64,000 nt of DNA from an uncultured bacterium (lineage in GTDB: Bacteria; Bacteroidota; Bacteroidia; Bacteroidales; Bacteroidaceae), in contig CAJMSQ010000007.1 in NCBI GenBank assembly GCA_905216095.1, forward strand, positions 1-64,000, given 5' to 3'. The translations under genes and the position numbers were made by a program. Below the pieces are notes generated by a model that was given only the letters and a program-made list of their open reading frames with translations, was not told where the DNA came from and did not search any database. Shown here one piece after another: positions 17,209 through 26,318 of the stretch (positions are counted from its first letter, which is position 1; the number at the start of each line of letters is the position of its first letter).

Positions 17209-17240
17209 AAACAGCGGAAGGCAGCAGCTTTCCGCTGTTT
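17209..17240 (+). terminator. rpsA terminator
   Basis: AAACAGCGGAA pairs with TTCCGCTGTTT around a 10-base loop, and the transcript continues with TTC after the T-run. It lies about 70 bases past the rpsA stop. Confidence 0.8.
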
Positions 17241-17320
17241 TTCTTATTCATCCCGGGCAACAACAAGCCGCAATCGGGCACTAAAATGTTAGGACATCAA
17301 ACTTTATAGGCATCCGACGA

Positions 17321-17373
17321 AACAAAAAGAGCAGTGAAACAGGCTTATGCCTCCTCACTGCTCTCATTTTGTT
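17321..17373 (-). terminator. Terminator of the SIMPL-domain gene
   Basis: AGAGCAGTGA and TCACTGCTCT form a 10-base stem, with AACAAAA and TTTTGTT extending it outward. It lies just past the stop of the minus-strand gene; the A-run on the plus strand gives a T-run in the transcript. Confidence 0.75.
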
Positions 17374-17398
17374 TATTTATTCCTTTGAAAGAATATCT

Positions 17399-18103
17399 TT
17401 ATGACTTCAGGTAATAATCCACCGATGTGACAACACGAATTTTCTTTATATAAGGAGTAAATTGGTCGCGGTCCTCGATGGAGAACAAGCCTTGCGTGGC
17501 ATTCTTTATCTTTCCCAAGCTGCTTTCCGAATCTTTTGCGAACTTCTCGGCAGCCTCACGCGCATTCTTGGTGGCTTCCTCTATCATCTCAGGCTTAATC
17601 TTGTTCAAACTCTGAAACTCATACTGCGGCGTCATGCCGTATTCCTGTGCCGAAATGGCCACGCCCTCGCGAAGCAACTCGCCCATACGCGGAATCAAGC
17701 CACGGACGGTCTCTACCTGACTGGTGGAAACCGTAAGCGTAGAAGTCACATTGTAGCGGTCACGCTCTGACTGCCGTTCGTTATAACGGTCGGCACGCAA
17801 ATCTATAATCTGGGGAGCACCCACATTAATCTCATCTGCCTTCACTCCATTCCTTTTCAAGAAAGAAACAATCTTATTGTTGGCCGTATTTATATCGTCA
17901 TAAAGCGCCTGTAAATCGTTTCCCGTAGTTTTATATACTATGGGCCAGATTACATGGTCGGCCATCACTTCGCGTTCCGCCAGGCCACGAACAGATACCT
18001 CCCTGTCACGTTGGGCCAGCCCGCACAAGCCCCAATACACACACAAGCCCAGCAGGGCTAAGCCTACGGCAAGAATAACGGATTCGATACGATAATTCTT
18101 CAT
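17399..18103 (-). CDS. SIMPL-domain (DUF541) membrane-anchored protein
   Basis: The 234-residue protein has one N-terminal membrane segment (SVILAVGLALLGLCVYWGLCGL, about residues 8-29) and an extracytoplasmic SIMPL/DUF541 domain. VSVRGLAEREVMADHVIWPI marks the domain start, and PQIIDLRADRYN, SQVETVRGLIPRMGELL and the C-terminal VTSVDYYLKS are typical. Related proteins (BP26, YggE) are periplasmic and linked to oxidative stress or channel-like assemblies, but the exact role is unknown. It has a possible -7 box TATCTTTA upstream and its own terminator. Confidence 0.8.
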   Translation of the reverse strand: MKNYRIESVILAVGLALLGLCVYWGLCGLAQRDREVSVRGLAEREVMADHVIWPIVYKTTGNDLQALYDDINTANNKIVSFLKRNGVKADEINVGAPQIIDLRADRYNERQSERDRYNVTSTLTVSTSQVETVRGLIPRMGELLREGVAISAQEYGMTPQYEFQSLNKIKPEMIEEATKNAREAAEKFAKDSESSLGKIKNATQGLFSIEDRDQFTPYIKKIRVVTSVDYYLKS

Positions 18104-18153
18104 TGTAGTCTCAATTTTATATTACACAATAAATTCGAGGATAAAGATACGAC

Positions 18154-18221
18154 ATTCCCTTTGGTCTGAGGAACAAGCCCACCCGATTAACGTGGATTTA
18201 ACAAATCAGACCAAAGGGAAT
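18154..18221. repeat. 16-base perfect inverted repeat with a 36-base loop
   Basis: ATTCCCTTTGGTCTGA (18154-18169) and its exact complement (18206-18221) lie just after ispF and just before the SIMPL gene promoter. The loop contains CCAC and GTGG, which could pair inside. It could end the T9SS/ispF transcript (no T-run follows) or act as an operator. Confidence 0.7.
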
Positions 18222-18246
18222 CAAAAGAATCCGGGAGATGCGCGGC

Positions 18247-18729
18247 TCAGCCGGCTTTTTCAATCAAGGCCACCGCATAAGCCGAAATACCTTCCTGCCG
18301 GCCGGTAAAACCTAACTTCTCGGTTGTGGTTGCCTTGATGCTGACATCGTCCGGCGTTATGTTCATCAAAGGAGCCAAACAGGCCTTCATGGCATCAATA
18401 TGTACGGACAACTTGGGACGCTCCGCACACACCGTGGCATCTATGTTGCCGATGCTCCATCCGTGCTCAGACAAAAGCGCAGTGGTCTTACGCAACAGAA
18501 TCTTGCTGTCTATGCCTGAATATTCGTCGGCCGTATCCGGAAAGTGGTAACCGATATCCCGCAATGCGGCAGCCCCCAGCAGCGCGTCACAGATGGCATG
18601 TATCAACACATCGGCGTCGCTATGTCCCAACAATCCTGCGGTATGTTCAATCTTTATGCCTCCCAACCATAAATCCCGGTCCGGAACCAGTTTATGGACG
18701 TCATATCCCATTCCTACTCTTACTTTCAT
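18247..18729 (-). CDS. ispF: 2-C-methyl-D-erythritol 2,4-cyclodiphosphate synthase
   Basis: Fifth enzyme of the MEP isoprenoid pathway, a cytoplasmic trimer that binds zinc. The 160 residues have VRVGMGYDVHKLV (metal ligands D and H), LLGHSDADVLIHAICDALLGA and DIGYHFPDTADEYSGIDS. The C-terminal part has VSIKATTTEKLGFTGRQEGISAYAV, the TTTE nucleotide-binding block. It starts 13 bases after the porV stop, so it looks like the last gene of the T9SS operon. dxr, another pathway gene, is at 51.9-53.0 kb. Confidence 0.97.
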   Translation of the reverse strand: MKVRVGMGYDVHKLVPDRDLWLGGIKIEHTAGLLGHSDADVLIHAICDALLGAAALRDIGYHFPDTADEYSGIDSKILLRKTTALLSEHGWSIGNIDATVCAERPKLSVHIDAMKACLAPLMNITPDDVSIKATTTEKLGFTGRQEGISAYAVALIEKAG

Positions 18730-18742
18730 GACAAACTATGAT

Positions 18743-19909
18743 TTATCTGCGACCGAAGAAGTCCCTGATACCATCCATATCGAAGGCAAGGGAAACACGC
18801 AAGGTCTGGTCCAGTGGATTGCTCGGGGTGGTTGCAATCGTATAGGCCGCATCTACCGACAAGACATTCATACGAAATCCTGCGCCGGCCGTAAAATATT
18901 TACGGTTACCCTGCATTTCGCTTTCGTGATGATAGCCTCCGCGCAACGAGAACTTATCATTATAAACATATTCGGCACCTATGCTCCACTGTATTTCTTC
19001 CAACTCGCCCTTGAAGCCTCTCTCCGAATCTCCGAAACTCTTGAAGATGCCGGAGATGGAAGACATGTCATAATAATCCTTACGAATTCTTTCCTCATAC
19101 TCCTGATTGGTCTCATCATCCAGCTGCAAAGGTTTGGAAGGAACCAGCAACTTATTGAAGTCCGCACTGATGGAAAAACGGTTGTACTCGTTAATCGGTA
19201 TCATATAGCTGAATCCCAAGCGAAGATTGGTTGGAATAAAATAAGAATAGTCATCTCCGAAATTTATCTTGGTACCAATATTACTGATGTTCAGACCTAT
19301 GCCCAACTGGCACTCGCGACTGCCCATCATCACATAGTTATTATAATAACAAGCTATGTCGGCCGCAAACGCAGAACCGGGAGACCTGCTGTCATCACGG
19401 GGATCGGACAAGTTGGAATACATATACCGGAGCGCAACAGCCGCCGAGAACTTCTCACTCAACATCCGGGAATAAGCTACGTCCACAGCCATTTCGTAAG
19501 GTTTGACAGACATGGCCGCATCATCGGTGGCTACATCTCCCAAAGTAAAGTATCGCAGCGAGGCACTGACCGCCTGATAATCTCCCAGACGGACATAGCC
19601 GGTCGCATTGAGCAGCGCGATGTCATTAACCAGCTGGCGCAACCACGGCGTATAGTTGATAGCCAGTCCGGCCCGGCTGATGGTAAACGGGTATTTGGCG
19701 GGGTTCCAACTCTGGGAATTGACATCCGGGTCAGTGGCAGCACCAATATCACCCATACCGGCCGAGCGAGCATCTCCCGCAATGGTCTGCGACGTCACGG
19801 CCGTCATGACAGGATTAAACTTATCCTTCAGGTCTCCGTCATCTGCCCATGTCGTCTGACACATCACCAGCAACGCAGCCCACAAACATATCTTTTTTTT
19901 CTGTTTCAT
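18743..19909 (-). CDS. porV: Type IX secretion system outer-membrane protein PorV
   Basis: An outer-membrane barrel of the FadL-like family that partners PorU and receives T9SS cargo. The 388 residues begin with a signal peptide (to about residue 22). The conserved N-terminal block is NPVMTAVTSQTIAGDARSAGMGDIGAATDPDVNSQSWNPAKY, a hallmark of PorV. Later strands such as FSAAVALRYMYSNLSD and GGYHHESEMQGNRKYFTAGAGFR fit a barrel, and the tail LRVSLAFDMDGIRDFFGRR is aromatic near the end. It follows porU by 53 bases, the same pairing as in Porphyromonas. Confidence 0.93.
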   Translation of the reverse strand: MKQKKKICLWAALLVMCQTTWADDGDLKDKFNPVMTAVTSQTIAGDARSAGMGDIGAATDPDVNSQSWNPAKYPFTISRAGLAINYTPWLRQLVNDIALLNATGYVRLGDYQAVSASLRYFTLGDVATDDAAMSVKPYEMAVDVAYSRMLSEKFSAAVALRYMYSNLSDPRDDSRSPGSAFAADIACYYNNYVMMGSRECQLGIGLNISNIGTKINFGDDYSYFIPTNLRLGFSYMIPINEYNRFSISADFNKLLVPSKPLQLDDETNQEYEERIRKDYYDMSSISGIFKSFGDSERGFKGELEEIQWSIGAEYVYNDKFSLRGGYHHESEMQGNRKYFTAGAGFRMNVLSVDAAYTIATTPSNPLDQTLRVSLAFDMDGIRDFFGRR

Positions 19910-19962
19910 ACCTTTTACAACTTTTGAATGACCCTACAAGAGTAAACTCTATATTAGGAAAT

Positions 19963-22900
19963 TTATTGCTTAATAATCACCATTTTTTTCGCATCGGTTT
20001 CCATTTCTCTGTTCGCGCCGGTCACTTTTGCGCGATACAGATATACGCCGGCCGGAAGCGGCACACCGGCTGCGTTTGTAAGGTTCCAGTTCTTCGTATG
20101 ATAGCCTGACGCACTCGTAACACTTTCCGCAGCGGAAATCCATACAAGTTTGCCCATCATGTCATACACTTCAATGATAACGCTGACATCGGAATCGTGC
20201 TCCGGCAACAGGGTAACGAAACTGGTTGTCGTATAAACGGGATTACGGGTCGCACTTACCTCAAAACCGGCCATATCACGGCTGCCCACATAAAAGTCCA
20301 GCACCGACGTAGCGGGATTATTGTTCACATCCCACACCTTGAAAGACAGACTATGCTTCCCTGCTGAAAGCCCGGTCAGCGGATACGTGACCGTTCCCGT
20401 CCGGTAACTGCCGAAATCGTAGGAAAAATACTCATTCAGCACGTGGGTGTTCTGAACATCATTATCCAAGGTCAGTTCCAAATCGTGTCCCACACTGATA
20501 CCCGAGACATTGATGCCGCAATCATCGCTCACCTCCGCCACAAAAACGGCATCCGGTCCCACAATCCCGCCATTCGGGAAGTCAGGCGTATTCAGATACA
20601 GATAAACCGTAGGAGCGGTCTTGTCCGGCTCGACAGTCGAGTCCGTTCCATCGAGATAGAACTGATCATTATGCCCATGCGCCTCCATCGAATGGTCCTT
20701 GTTCACCGCATACAGCATGATGCGGCCGGAATCTTCGGTGTAACTGATGTCACGAGGAATAGAAACCTCGACAGAAAACCTTCCGGCCATCACCGAATCC
20801 TGTCCCTCAAAGATGACCTTGGTCCTGTCATTATATTCCATCGGTTTGGAGGTTAAATAATCATTCTTCTTGCACACTATCTTCTCCATACGGTCCATCA
20901 CGGTGACTGACACGAGCCCGTCAAACCCAGTCGCAATGCCCGTACCCTGCGCCACGTATCCGCTGAAACGGGCTACCGAACCGGCCTTCAACTGGAAACG
21001 TTCTCCATCAGCCAGTTTATAACCATTGATACTATCTATCACCATACGATGCGTAGGCACGGCAAGTGATAATGCAGGGTCTCCCAAAAGCACATACTTC
21101 AGTTTGTTGAACGTCCTGTCCACATCGCCACTACCTTCAATAAGCCCGACTTTGGTCAAGCGCAGAGCCTCTCCCATCGGATACGCCTTCCCGTTGTCCG
21201 ACGTACTCAGCACATTATTGGTAAATCTGGCATTGATGCTTCTATTATAATTGGAATAGACCGAACGTGAGGCACACATCATCGCAATAGCCCCACCGTC
21301 AGGATTACCAAGGGCAACGCGCCCTATATCCTGCGTCTGCGTATCGTACGGACATATCTCGCACGAAGCCAACACCCACAACGGAAAACGCCCCGACGAG
21401 GATAGGCGAAAATCATCATCGGTAAGCAGGTTCGAATGGGATATCTGCAACGGACTTCCATGCCCTGTGTAGTTAAACATCAAGGCACCCTGTTTCATAT
21501 AATTCCGAAGCAAAGACGTTACCTGAGGATAAGAAAAACCGGTGGCGGAAGAAGTGCGTTTATAAGCATCCCAATACACCTTACGCAGATATATGTCATT
21601 TCCATGTTGCGCTTCCATTTTCTTCACCACCTCTTCGGCATCGTCCATGTGCAGGTTGTCATTGATGTCATCCGCCAGAAAATAGATTTTATTCTTCCAG
21701 TTTCCCACTTCCCCGTTGTCCATATAGGCTATGACCTTGTCCACATAGACCGTGGCGGTGCTTTCGTCCGTGCAGGGGAAACGTCCGATACCCAGGTCCA
21801 GTTTATTGGTTACGTAAGACAGGCCTTCGCCATCGTCCAGCCAGCCATAGAAATCGTCCGTGACATAACTGTCGATTTTTCCATGCAGGATTTCCGTTTT
21901 CACATAACTTCTGGATTCGGTATTCAGTTCAAAAGACAACAAGAAATCGTCCGGCGAGCAGGAACGCCAGTCCGAAGTAATCATACGGTTGTCCCACGCA
22001 CAATCACCGAAGAGCAACAGATACTTGGGCAGGTCAGCGTCGGTTTCGGCCCTGTCATACAACATCTTCATGAAGCGTCTGTAAGCCGAAGCATCGGGCG
22101 TGCCGGAAGAGAACTCGTTATACAGTTGCTGTGCGGTAACCACCGCCACACGAAGTCCGTCTTTCTGCCGATGAGCCTCGGCAAGCCGTTCGGCCTGAGC
22201 GGTCAGTTTTCCACCGGAAGGCACAATGATGACCATATCCTGCGGAGCGGACGCATGCAAATCCTGGTTCGGAACCTCTCCCGCCACCTGTGGCGAAGGA
22301 TACTCCTTGTTTACATCCACTATGACATATCTATCCCGTGCGTCGGGTATACCTACCAGCAATGTACCGCCTTCCAGTGTTCCGGCCATGTCGGCCATCG
22401 GGCTTCCGGCCGTAGCTATCCGCCACACATGTGTAGAGGCAGATGCATTGGAAATGCTCAAAGCCGCTTTCCCGTCCCTGTTCAGGGAAAAGGCATATCC
22501 CCCGTCAGCGGCATCCAGTCGCTTAGGGTACGAAAAACGGATGTAATTCAAACGCGCATCCGTCCCCGAGGGAAGAGAGAAAGCAACCTGATTCTCACCG
22601 GACAGGTGTTCCGTCTTAAAAGAATAGCGGGCCTCACGCGCACTCTGCTCACTGCCCAGCTTTTCTATGGACATGCGTCCCAGAGACGCACCGTTCAGTT
22701 CCACCTGAACCGATGTTGCCACACTGTTCGCGGCGGCCAGCCCGACATCCACGGTGGTCTGCTGCCCGCTGACGAGTCCCGGTGCGGCCAGACGGAATGT
22801 GTGCGACGTTCCCTGCTTGAAATCATAATCGTCATACAGTTCTCGGCCGCCTGCATAGAAGCTGACGGCATCCTTATCCATCAGTGCGTGATGGCAGACT

Positions 22901-23808
22901 TCATCTGCCGTGGCCGTCAGGCCATCCACCGGCACCTCAATCGTTTCCGGCACGGCCGGAGCGTCACCTTCGGTCAGGAAGTAATAGGAATAATTCGAAT
23001 ACAACTGTTTCCGGTGTGTCCAGGACGAGGTAGAGGAATTCCAGGTCCACCTTACCGTACCTTCGGCAAAGAACAGAACCGAGCCGTTCCTTCTGAAAAG
23101 CGGCACTTCGTTCAGGTCATCAGGCACCCGGTCGCGGCCCGTGAACGTCCAGTTCTCCTCCTGCACCCGCCCGCCATAACCGTACAGTTTTACACGACTG
23201 ATGTCCCTGAAACCCATCTCGGACAACCGGGCGGCAGTCAGCTGATAGATACCTTCATCCTCCACCCGGATTCTCACCCAACGCCCGGAGGCGAGCACAG
23301 AGCCTGATTTCCACCTTTCGACGCCGGCACGCGATTTCGCGTTCTTCCGCGTATAAGATTCGGGATAAACGACATCCAGTTTACAGGATACCAATCTGAA
23401 ATATTTTCCATTCCGCCTGATTACAGGACAGATGCTCACATCGAGCATCCCCCGCTTCCTGCTGATGCCGAACTCCGTTCTCGTCACGACCGTATCGGCC
23501 ACCAGCCGTGCAAAGCGCCGGTCCACGATACGGCTTTCGGCGGCAGACAAGGGCTTATATTCCGGATACGTCAGTCTGACACGCATTCCGGCGGAACCCT
23601 CATGCTCCAGTTCCAGACGGGTCACGAACTCGGGCAGTCCCTGCTCGGTGACAGGATAATCCACTGCGGGAATATCCGTGAATACCGGCAACGAATCGTT
23701 TGCCGGAGTCCGGGCCTGCAGAGCGCCGCCCCATACCATCGCGAGCGACAACAGCAGGCAGTATTTCAGTATTGTATCTTTTATCCGCATTCCACTATTC
23801 TGTTTCAT
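19963..23808 (-). CDS. porU: Type IX secretion system sortase PorU
   Basis: A gingipain-like (peptidase C25) surface protease that removes the C-terminal signal of T9SS cargo and joins it to lipopolysaccharide. The 1281 residues include a signal segment (about 10-32), an N-terminal beta-rich region, and the C25 domain from about residue 530. The catalytic pair is visible as H in NYTGHGSPLQ (about 782) and C in LASCEICPYD (about 815). Further Ig-like segments and a C-terminal T9SS-type domain (VYDMMGKLVW to DAKKMVIIKQ) follow. The start overlaps the previous gene by 4 bases (ATGA), so translation is coupled to the FAH-like protein. Confidence 0.95.
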   Translation of the reverse strand: MKQNSGMRIKDTILKYCLLLSLAMVWGGALQARTPANDSLPVFTDIPAVDYPVTEQGLPEFVTRLELEHEGSAGMRVRLTYPEYKPLSAAESRIVDRRFARLVADTVVTRTEFGISRKRGMLDVSICPVIRRNGKYFRLVSCKLDVVYPESYTRKNAKSRAGVERWKSGSVLASGRWVRIRVEDEGIYQLTAARLSEMGFRDISRVKLYGYGGRVQEENWTFTGRDRVPDDLNEVPLFRRNGSVLFFAEGTVRWTWNSSTSSWTHRKQLYSNYSYYFLTEGDAPAVPETIEVPVDGLTATADEVCHHALMDKDAVSFYAGGRELYDDYDFKQGTSHTFRLAAPGLVSGQQTTVDVGLAAANSVATSVQVELNGASLGRMSIEKLGSEQSAREARYSFKTEHLSGENQVAFSLPSGTDARLNYIRFSYPKRLDAADGGYAFSLNRDGKAALSISNASASTHVWRIATAGSPMADMAGTLEGGTLLVGIPDARDRYVIVDVNKEYPSPQVAGEVPNQDLHASAPQDMVIIVPSGGKLTAQAERLAEAHRQKDGLRVAVVTAQQLYNEFSSGTPDASAYRRFMKMLYDRAETDADLPKYLLLFGDCAWDNRMITSDWRSCSPDDFLLSFELNTESRSYVKTEILHGKIDSYVTDDFYGWLDDGEGLSYVTNKLDLGIGRFPCTDESTATVYVDKVIAYMDNGEVGNWKNKIYFLADDINDNLHMDDAEEVVKKMEAQHGNDIYLRKVYWDAYKRTSSATGFSYPQVTSLLRNYMKQGALMFNYTGHGSPLQISHSNLLTDDDFRLSSSGRFPLWVLASCEICPYDTQTQDIGRVALGNPDGGAIAMMCASRSVYSNYNRSINARFTNNVLSTSDNGKAYPMGEALRLTKVGLIEGSGDVDRTFNKLKYVLLGDPALSLAVPTHRMVIDSINGYKLADGERFQLKAGSVARFSGYVAQGTGIATGFDGLVSVTVMDRMEKIVCKKNDYLTSKPMEYNDRTKVIFEGQDSVMAGRFSVEVSIPRDISYTEDSGRIMLYAVNKDHSMEAHGHNDQFYLDGTDSTVEPDKTAPTVYLYLNTPDFPNGGIVGPDAVFVAEVSDDCGINVSGISVGHDLELTLDNDVQNTHVLNEYFSYDFGSYRTGTVTYPLTGLSAGKHSLSFKVWDVNNNPATSVLDFYVGSRDMAGFEVSATRNPVYTTTSFVTLLPEHDSDVSVIIEVYDMMGKLVWISAAESVTSASGYHTKNWNLTNAAGVPLPAGVYLYRAKVTGANREMETDAKKMVIIKQ

Positions 23809-24452
23809 TTTATATTGAACGACAGCACTTTCTCCTCGCCTATAAATCCCGTCAGCCGGGTATCTATCACAGCTTCAGGCTGCACACTGCCACACATCAG
23901 ACAGAGCAGGTCGCCCTGCCGCAACGTATAGAAATTGCTGACATAGGCCAGGTATTCATCGGCATCCGCCATCACGTGGCCAGCCGACGCACAATCCACC
24001 TCCTCTCCGTTACAGCAGAGCCGAAGCCGTGGAAACCCGTCCGCCGTACCGCTTTCCGGCAGAGGGACAAACTTTCCCATAGCCGCGGAACCGTCAAAAC
24101 CGGTGCTGATTTCCCACGGAAGTCCCTCTTCCCTGCACTTAGTGAAAAGGTTCAGCGCAGTAAACGCAACTCCCATGGTAACAGCATCATAATATCTGCC
24201 CGCATATTTCGATGAAATACACTTTCCGAGACGGCAGACACGGAGCACCAGCGACATTTCATAGACACAGGGTCGGGCGTAATCGGGCACGAAAAACGGC
24301 CGACTGTCCCGTAAGAGAGTCGTATCCGGCAACGTATGTACCACCGGGATTCTATCCGCCGGCAACGACACTCCTTGCAGTATTAACGGAGTATCCTGTT
24401 TTTTATTTTGCAGGCCGTAGCGTTTACGGTCGGTCAATACAATAATTTTCAC
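23805..24452 (-). CDS. Degenerate fumarylacetoacetate-hydrolase (FAH) fold protein
   Basis: The 215-residue protein aligns by eye to FAH family enzymes: PDTTLLRDSRPFFVPDY, YEMSLVLRVCRLGKCISSKYAGRYYD, TKCREEGLPWEISTGFDGSAAMGKFVPL and a C-terminal EYLAYVSNFYTLRQGDLL. Residues that normally bind the metal are changed. The family YE-x-E motif reads YEMS (E65, S67), and the family DFTARD reads AFTALN (A96, L100, N101). The TGTPxGVGP block after GDL is replaced by CLMCGSVQP. It is therefore probably not a hydrolase but a pseudoenzyme. It sits inside the T9SS operon: 18 bases after the DUF3078 gene and overlapping porU. Function unknown. Confidence 0.72.
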   Translation of the reverse strand: MKIIVLTDRKRYGLQNKKQDTPLILQGVSLPADRIPVVHTLPDTTLLRDSRPFFVPDYARPCVYEMSLVLRVCRLGKCISSKYAGRYYDAVTMGVAFTALNLFTKCREEGLPWEISTGFDGSAAMGKFVPLPESGTADGFPRLRLCCNGEEVDCASAGHVMADADEYLAYVSNFYTLRQGDLLCLMCGSVQPEAVIDTRLTGFIGEEKVLSFNIK

Positions 24453-24470
24453 TTACGTTCTTTTTTATTT

Positions 24471-25814
24471 TCAGAAAGAAAGTTCCAGACCCAGGGACAA
24501 GGTCTCGTTGAACTGGAAGTAGGAATCCCCCTCCTTGCGGTTCACATTGTCATCAAAGCGCGGGTACAAGAACAACTTGGCGGTCAATGCCTTGTTGATA
24601 ATCATCGTGAAGGTGTTTTCCCACTCTATCTGCGCCCTGTCATAGTCGGTGAAGTAGAAGATACGCCCTTTCCAATGTACATTTTTAATGACATCCCAAT
24701 CGTAATTCACCGTAACGGTGGAACCGAACTCATACTTCGTGTGCCTTCCCTCGGTCAGACCGAACGAAGTCGCCAGCGACTTACGGTCCACATACTTGAA
24801 ATTGCAGGCAAAAGGCGAGATGGTCGCATTCACATTGAACTTCTTCACGTTCAGTTTATAGTCCATACCGATGGAAAACACACTCTCGAACGGCGACATG
24901 AAGTCCGAATAGACCTTTGCGTCGTTTGCCTTATAGCCACGACAGAACTGCGTGTTGCTTTGCAGCATTACCGTGTAGTACCAATGCTTTGTCGCCCGCA
25001 ATCCCAGTTTGTTGGTCAGTCGCAACAGGTCTGTGTTCGTCTTATACTTGTGCTCCTCGTCCTTGCGTGAGGTCTGGAAGCCCAGTTTCATTTCCAACGT
25101 GTTCGAGAAAACCACCTTCTGCTTGTTATTATAGGTGGCCTCGATGGATGTGGCCGCCAACATCGAATTATAACTCTCCCCGCCCTTGTACCAATTGTCC
25201 GAGACGTGGTTCTGCATGAAGTGGAAAGAAAAGTTCGTCTTGAATTTCCAGAAGTTAGGCCGCCGCACGACAATATCCCAGTCTTTGGCCAAGGCATCGT
25301 CCATGTCGTGCCGCACGGACTCTACGGGTGCTTTTTCCGAAAGCTTAATTTCCGGTTTCACTTCCCGCACTATATCGTCGCGCAGTCCGCTGTCCCCGCC
25401 TCCGGCCTCGGCCAGATGCCTAATCAGCCACGGTCTGGTGACGTACACATCCGTCAGCAGACGTCCTATTTCGCCGGCCAGCGAGTCCACTCCGAGCTTT
25501 CTGCCTGCGGAATCGGCCGATTGCAGACGGAAAGATACCGCCCGGTCATAGAACGTAGGGGAGGCGAACAACGGGAAATAGTAAGGATTGCTCAGTGTGT
25601 CCGGCTTCGTATTGCGCCACTGCGCAAAGCGGGAGCGCAAAGACTGCAAAGAGTCGGCATAGGCGTCATAAGTCTCAGCCGGATGCGACTTCCGGACCGT
25701 ATGTCCACGACGCGCGGAATGTCCGGATTCATGACGTACGGAGTACTGTGCCGATGCCTGTAAAGACAACACTAAGAGAACGACGGTCAGTATGTATGTT
25801 TTCTTCATTTTCAT
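24471..25814 (-). CDS. DUF3078 outer-membrane-type protein, first gene of the T9SS operon
   Basis: The start at 25814 (or 25808) gives about 447 residues and places the ATG after the -7 box; the frame is open further upstream but that would pass through the promoter. A signal peptide (KKTYILTVVLLVLSLQASA) is followed by a polar His- and Ser-rich stretch and the DUF3078 domain. From about residue 190 the sequence is rich in alternating beta strands (FKTNFSFHFMQNHVSDNWYKGGESYNSMLAATS), and it ends LSLGLELSF with a terminal phenylalanine, as in outer-membrane barrels. Function unknown; proteins of this family are common in T9SS bacteria. The position before the FAH-like gene and porU suggests an accessory role, which is inference. 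Confidence 0.78.
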   Translation of the reverse strand: MKMKKTYILTVVLLVLSLQASAQYSVRHESGHSARRGHTVRKSHPAETYDAYADSLQSLRSRFAQWRNTKPDTLSNPYYFPLFASPTFYDRAVSFRLQSADSAGRKLGVDSLAGEIGRLLTDVYVTRPWLIRHLAEAGGGDSGLRDDIVREVKPEIKLSEKAPVESVRHDMDDALAKDWDIVVRRPNFWKFKTNFSFHFMQNHVSDNWYKGGESYNSMLAATSIEATYNNKQKVVFSNTLEMKLGFQTSRKDEEHKYKTNTDLLRLTNKLGLRATKHWYYTVMLQSNTQFCRGYKANDAKVYSDFMSPFESVFSIGMDYKLNVKKFNVNATISPFACNFKYVDRKSLATSFGLTEGRHTKYEFGSTVTVNYDWDVIKNVHWKGRIFYFTDYDRAQIEWENTFTMIINKALTAKLFLYPRFDDNVNRKEGDSYFQFNETLSLGLELSF

Positions 25815-25832
25815 CAGACGGTATTTCTTTTG

Positions 25833-25860
25833 CAAAGATACATATAAAAAACGAGAACAA
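25833..25860 (-). promoter_or_regulatory. Promoter of the T9SS operon (DUF3078-FAH-porU-porV-ispF)
   Basis: TTG (25860-25858), 17 bases and TATCTTTG (25840-25833) on the minus strand, just upstream of the DUF3078 ATG. No further strong promoter was noticed before the next four genes. Confidence 0.65.
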
Positions 25861-25949
25861 GGCAGACTGACGCGACAAGCTCGCCAAAGACACACATCCG
25901 TCGCCCGGCCGCCACCCCTTCCTTATACGCATCCGTTTACGGCGCGACA

Positions 25950-26200
25950 ATTTTAACACTATTTGCTTTTGGCCCGAAAATGTATTATCTTTGCATTACG
26001 GAAGTGCAGGGGACGGCTGAAGCCGCCCTTTTTTCGTAGGAAAAGGCTTGTTTCTGGCAGGAACTATCCCTATGACCCGATTTCGCAAGTGCCTTTCAGT
26101 CGTTCCTACATGCCATGTAGTTTTCCTCGGCCCTGCATGTAAAGGAAAACACATGGCACATACGCGCCCGAAATTGTGCACAAAAGTTAAAAATGTTAAT
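25950..26200 (+). repeat. Dispersed promoter-terminator element, copy 2 (251 bp)
   Basis: Same architecture as copy 1: left end ATTTTAACACTATTTGCTTT, promoter TTTG-N20-TATCTTTG (25962-25993), GC hairpin with TTTTTT (26009-26034), an AGGAACT-ATCCCTAT stretch, the palindrome CTACATGCCATGTAG (26106-26120), and right end AAAGTTAAAAATGTTAAT. Only the first 65 bases and the last 18 are closely similar to copy 1. It lies between the divergent DUF3078 and mutS2 genes and points towards mutS2, about 120 bases before its ATG. Its strong terminator should stop transcription before mutS2. Confidence 0.8.
25999..26034 (+). ncRNA. Predicted very short terminated RNA (element copy 2)
   Basis: From the -7 box ending at 25993, the start is expected near 25999. 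GGG-A-CGGC, loop TGAA, GCCGCCC, then TTTTTT ends the RNA near 26034. The stem uses different bases from copy 1 but stays paired (with one bulged A). Confidence 0.5.
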
Positions 26201-26318
26201 ATTGAAGCGGTCCTACACAGGCGTACAGCGGAATATCATGGTTTTTCGGGGTTTAAGCCGCCTACATGGCCCTTAAGCGCGCGTTTTTCGTTATATTTGC
26301 ACTTCAAACAGAAAAATA

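Noticed and set aside
21436..23307. Long open frame opposite porU
   Set aside because: Antisense of the sortase; composition rich in His, Arg and Gly typical of shadow frames.
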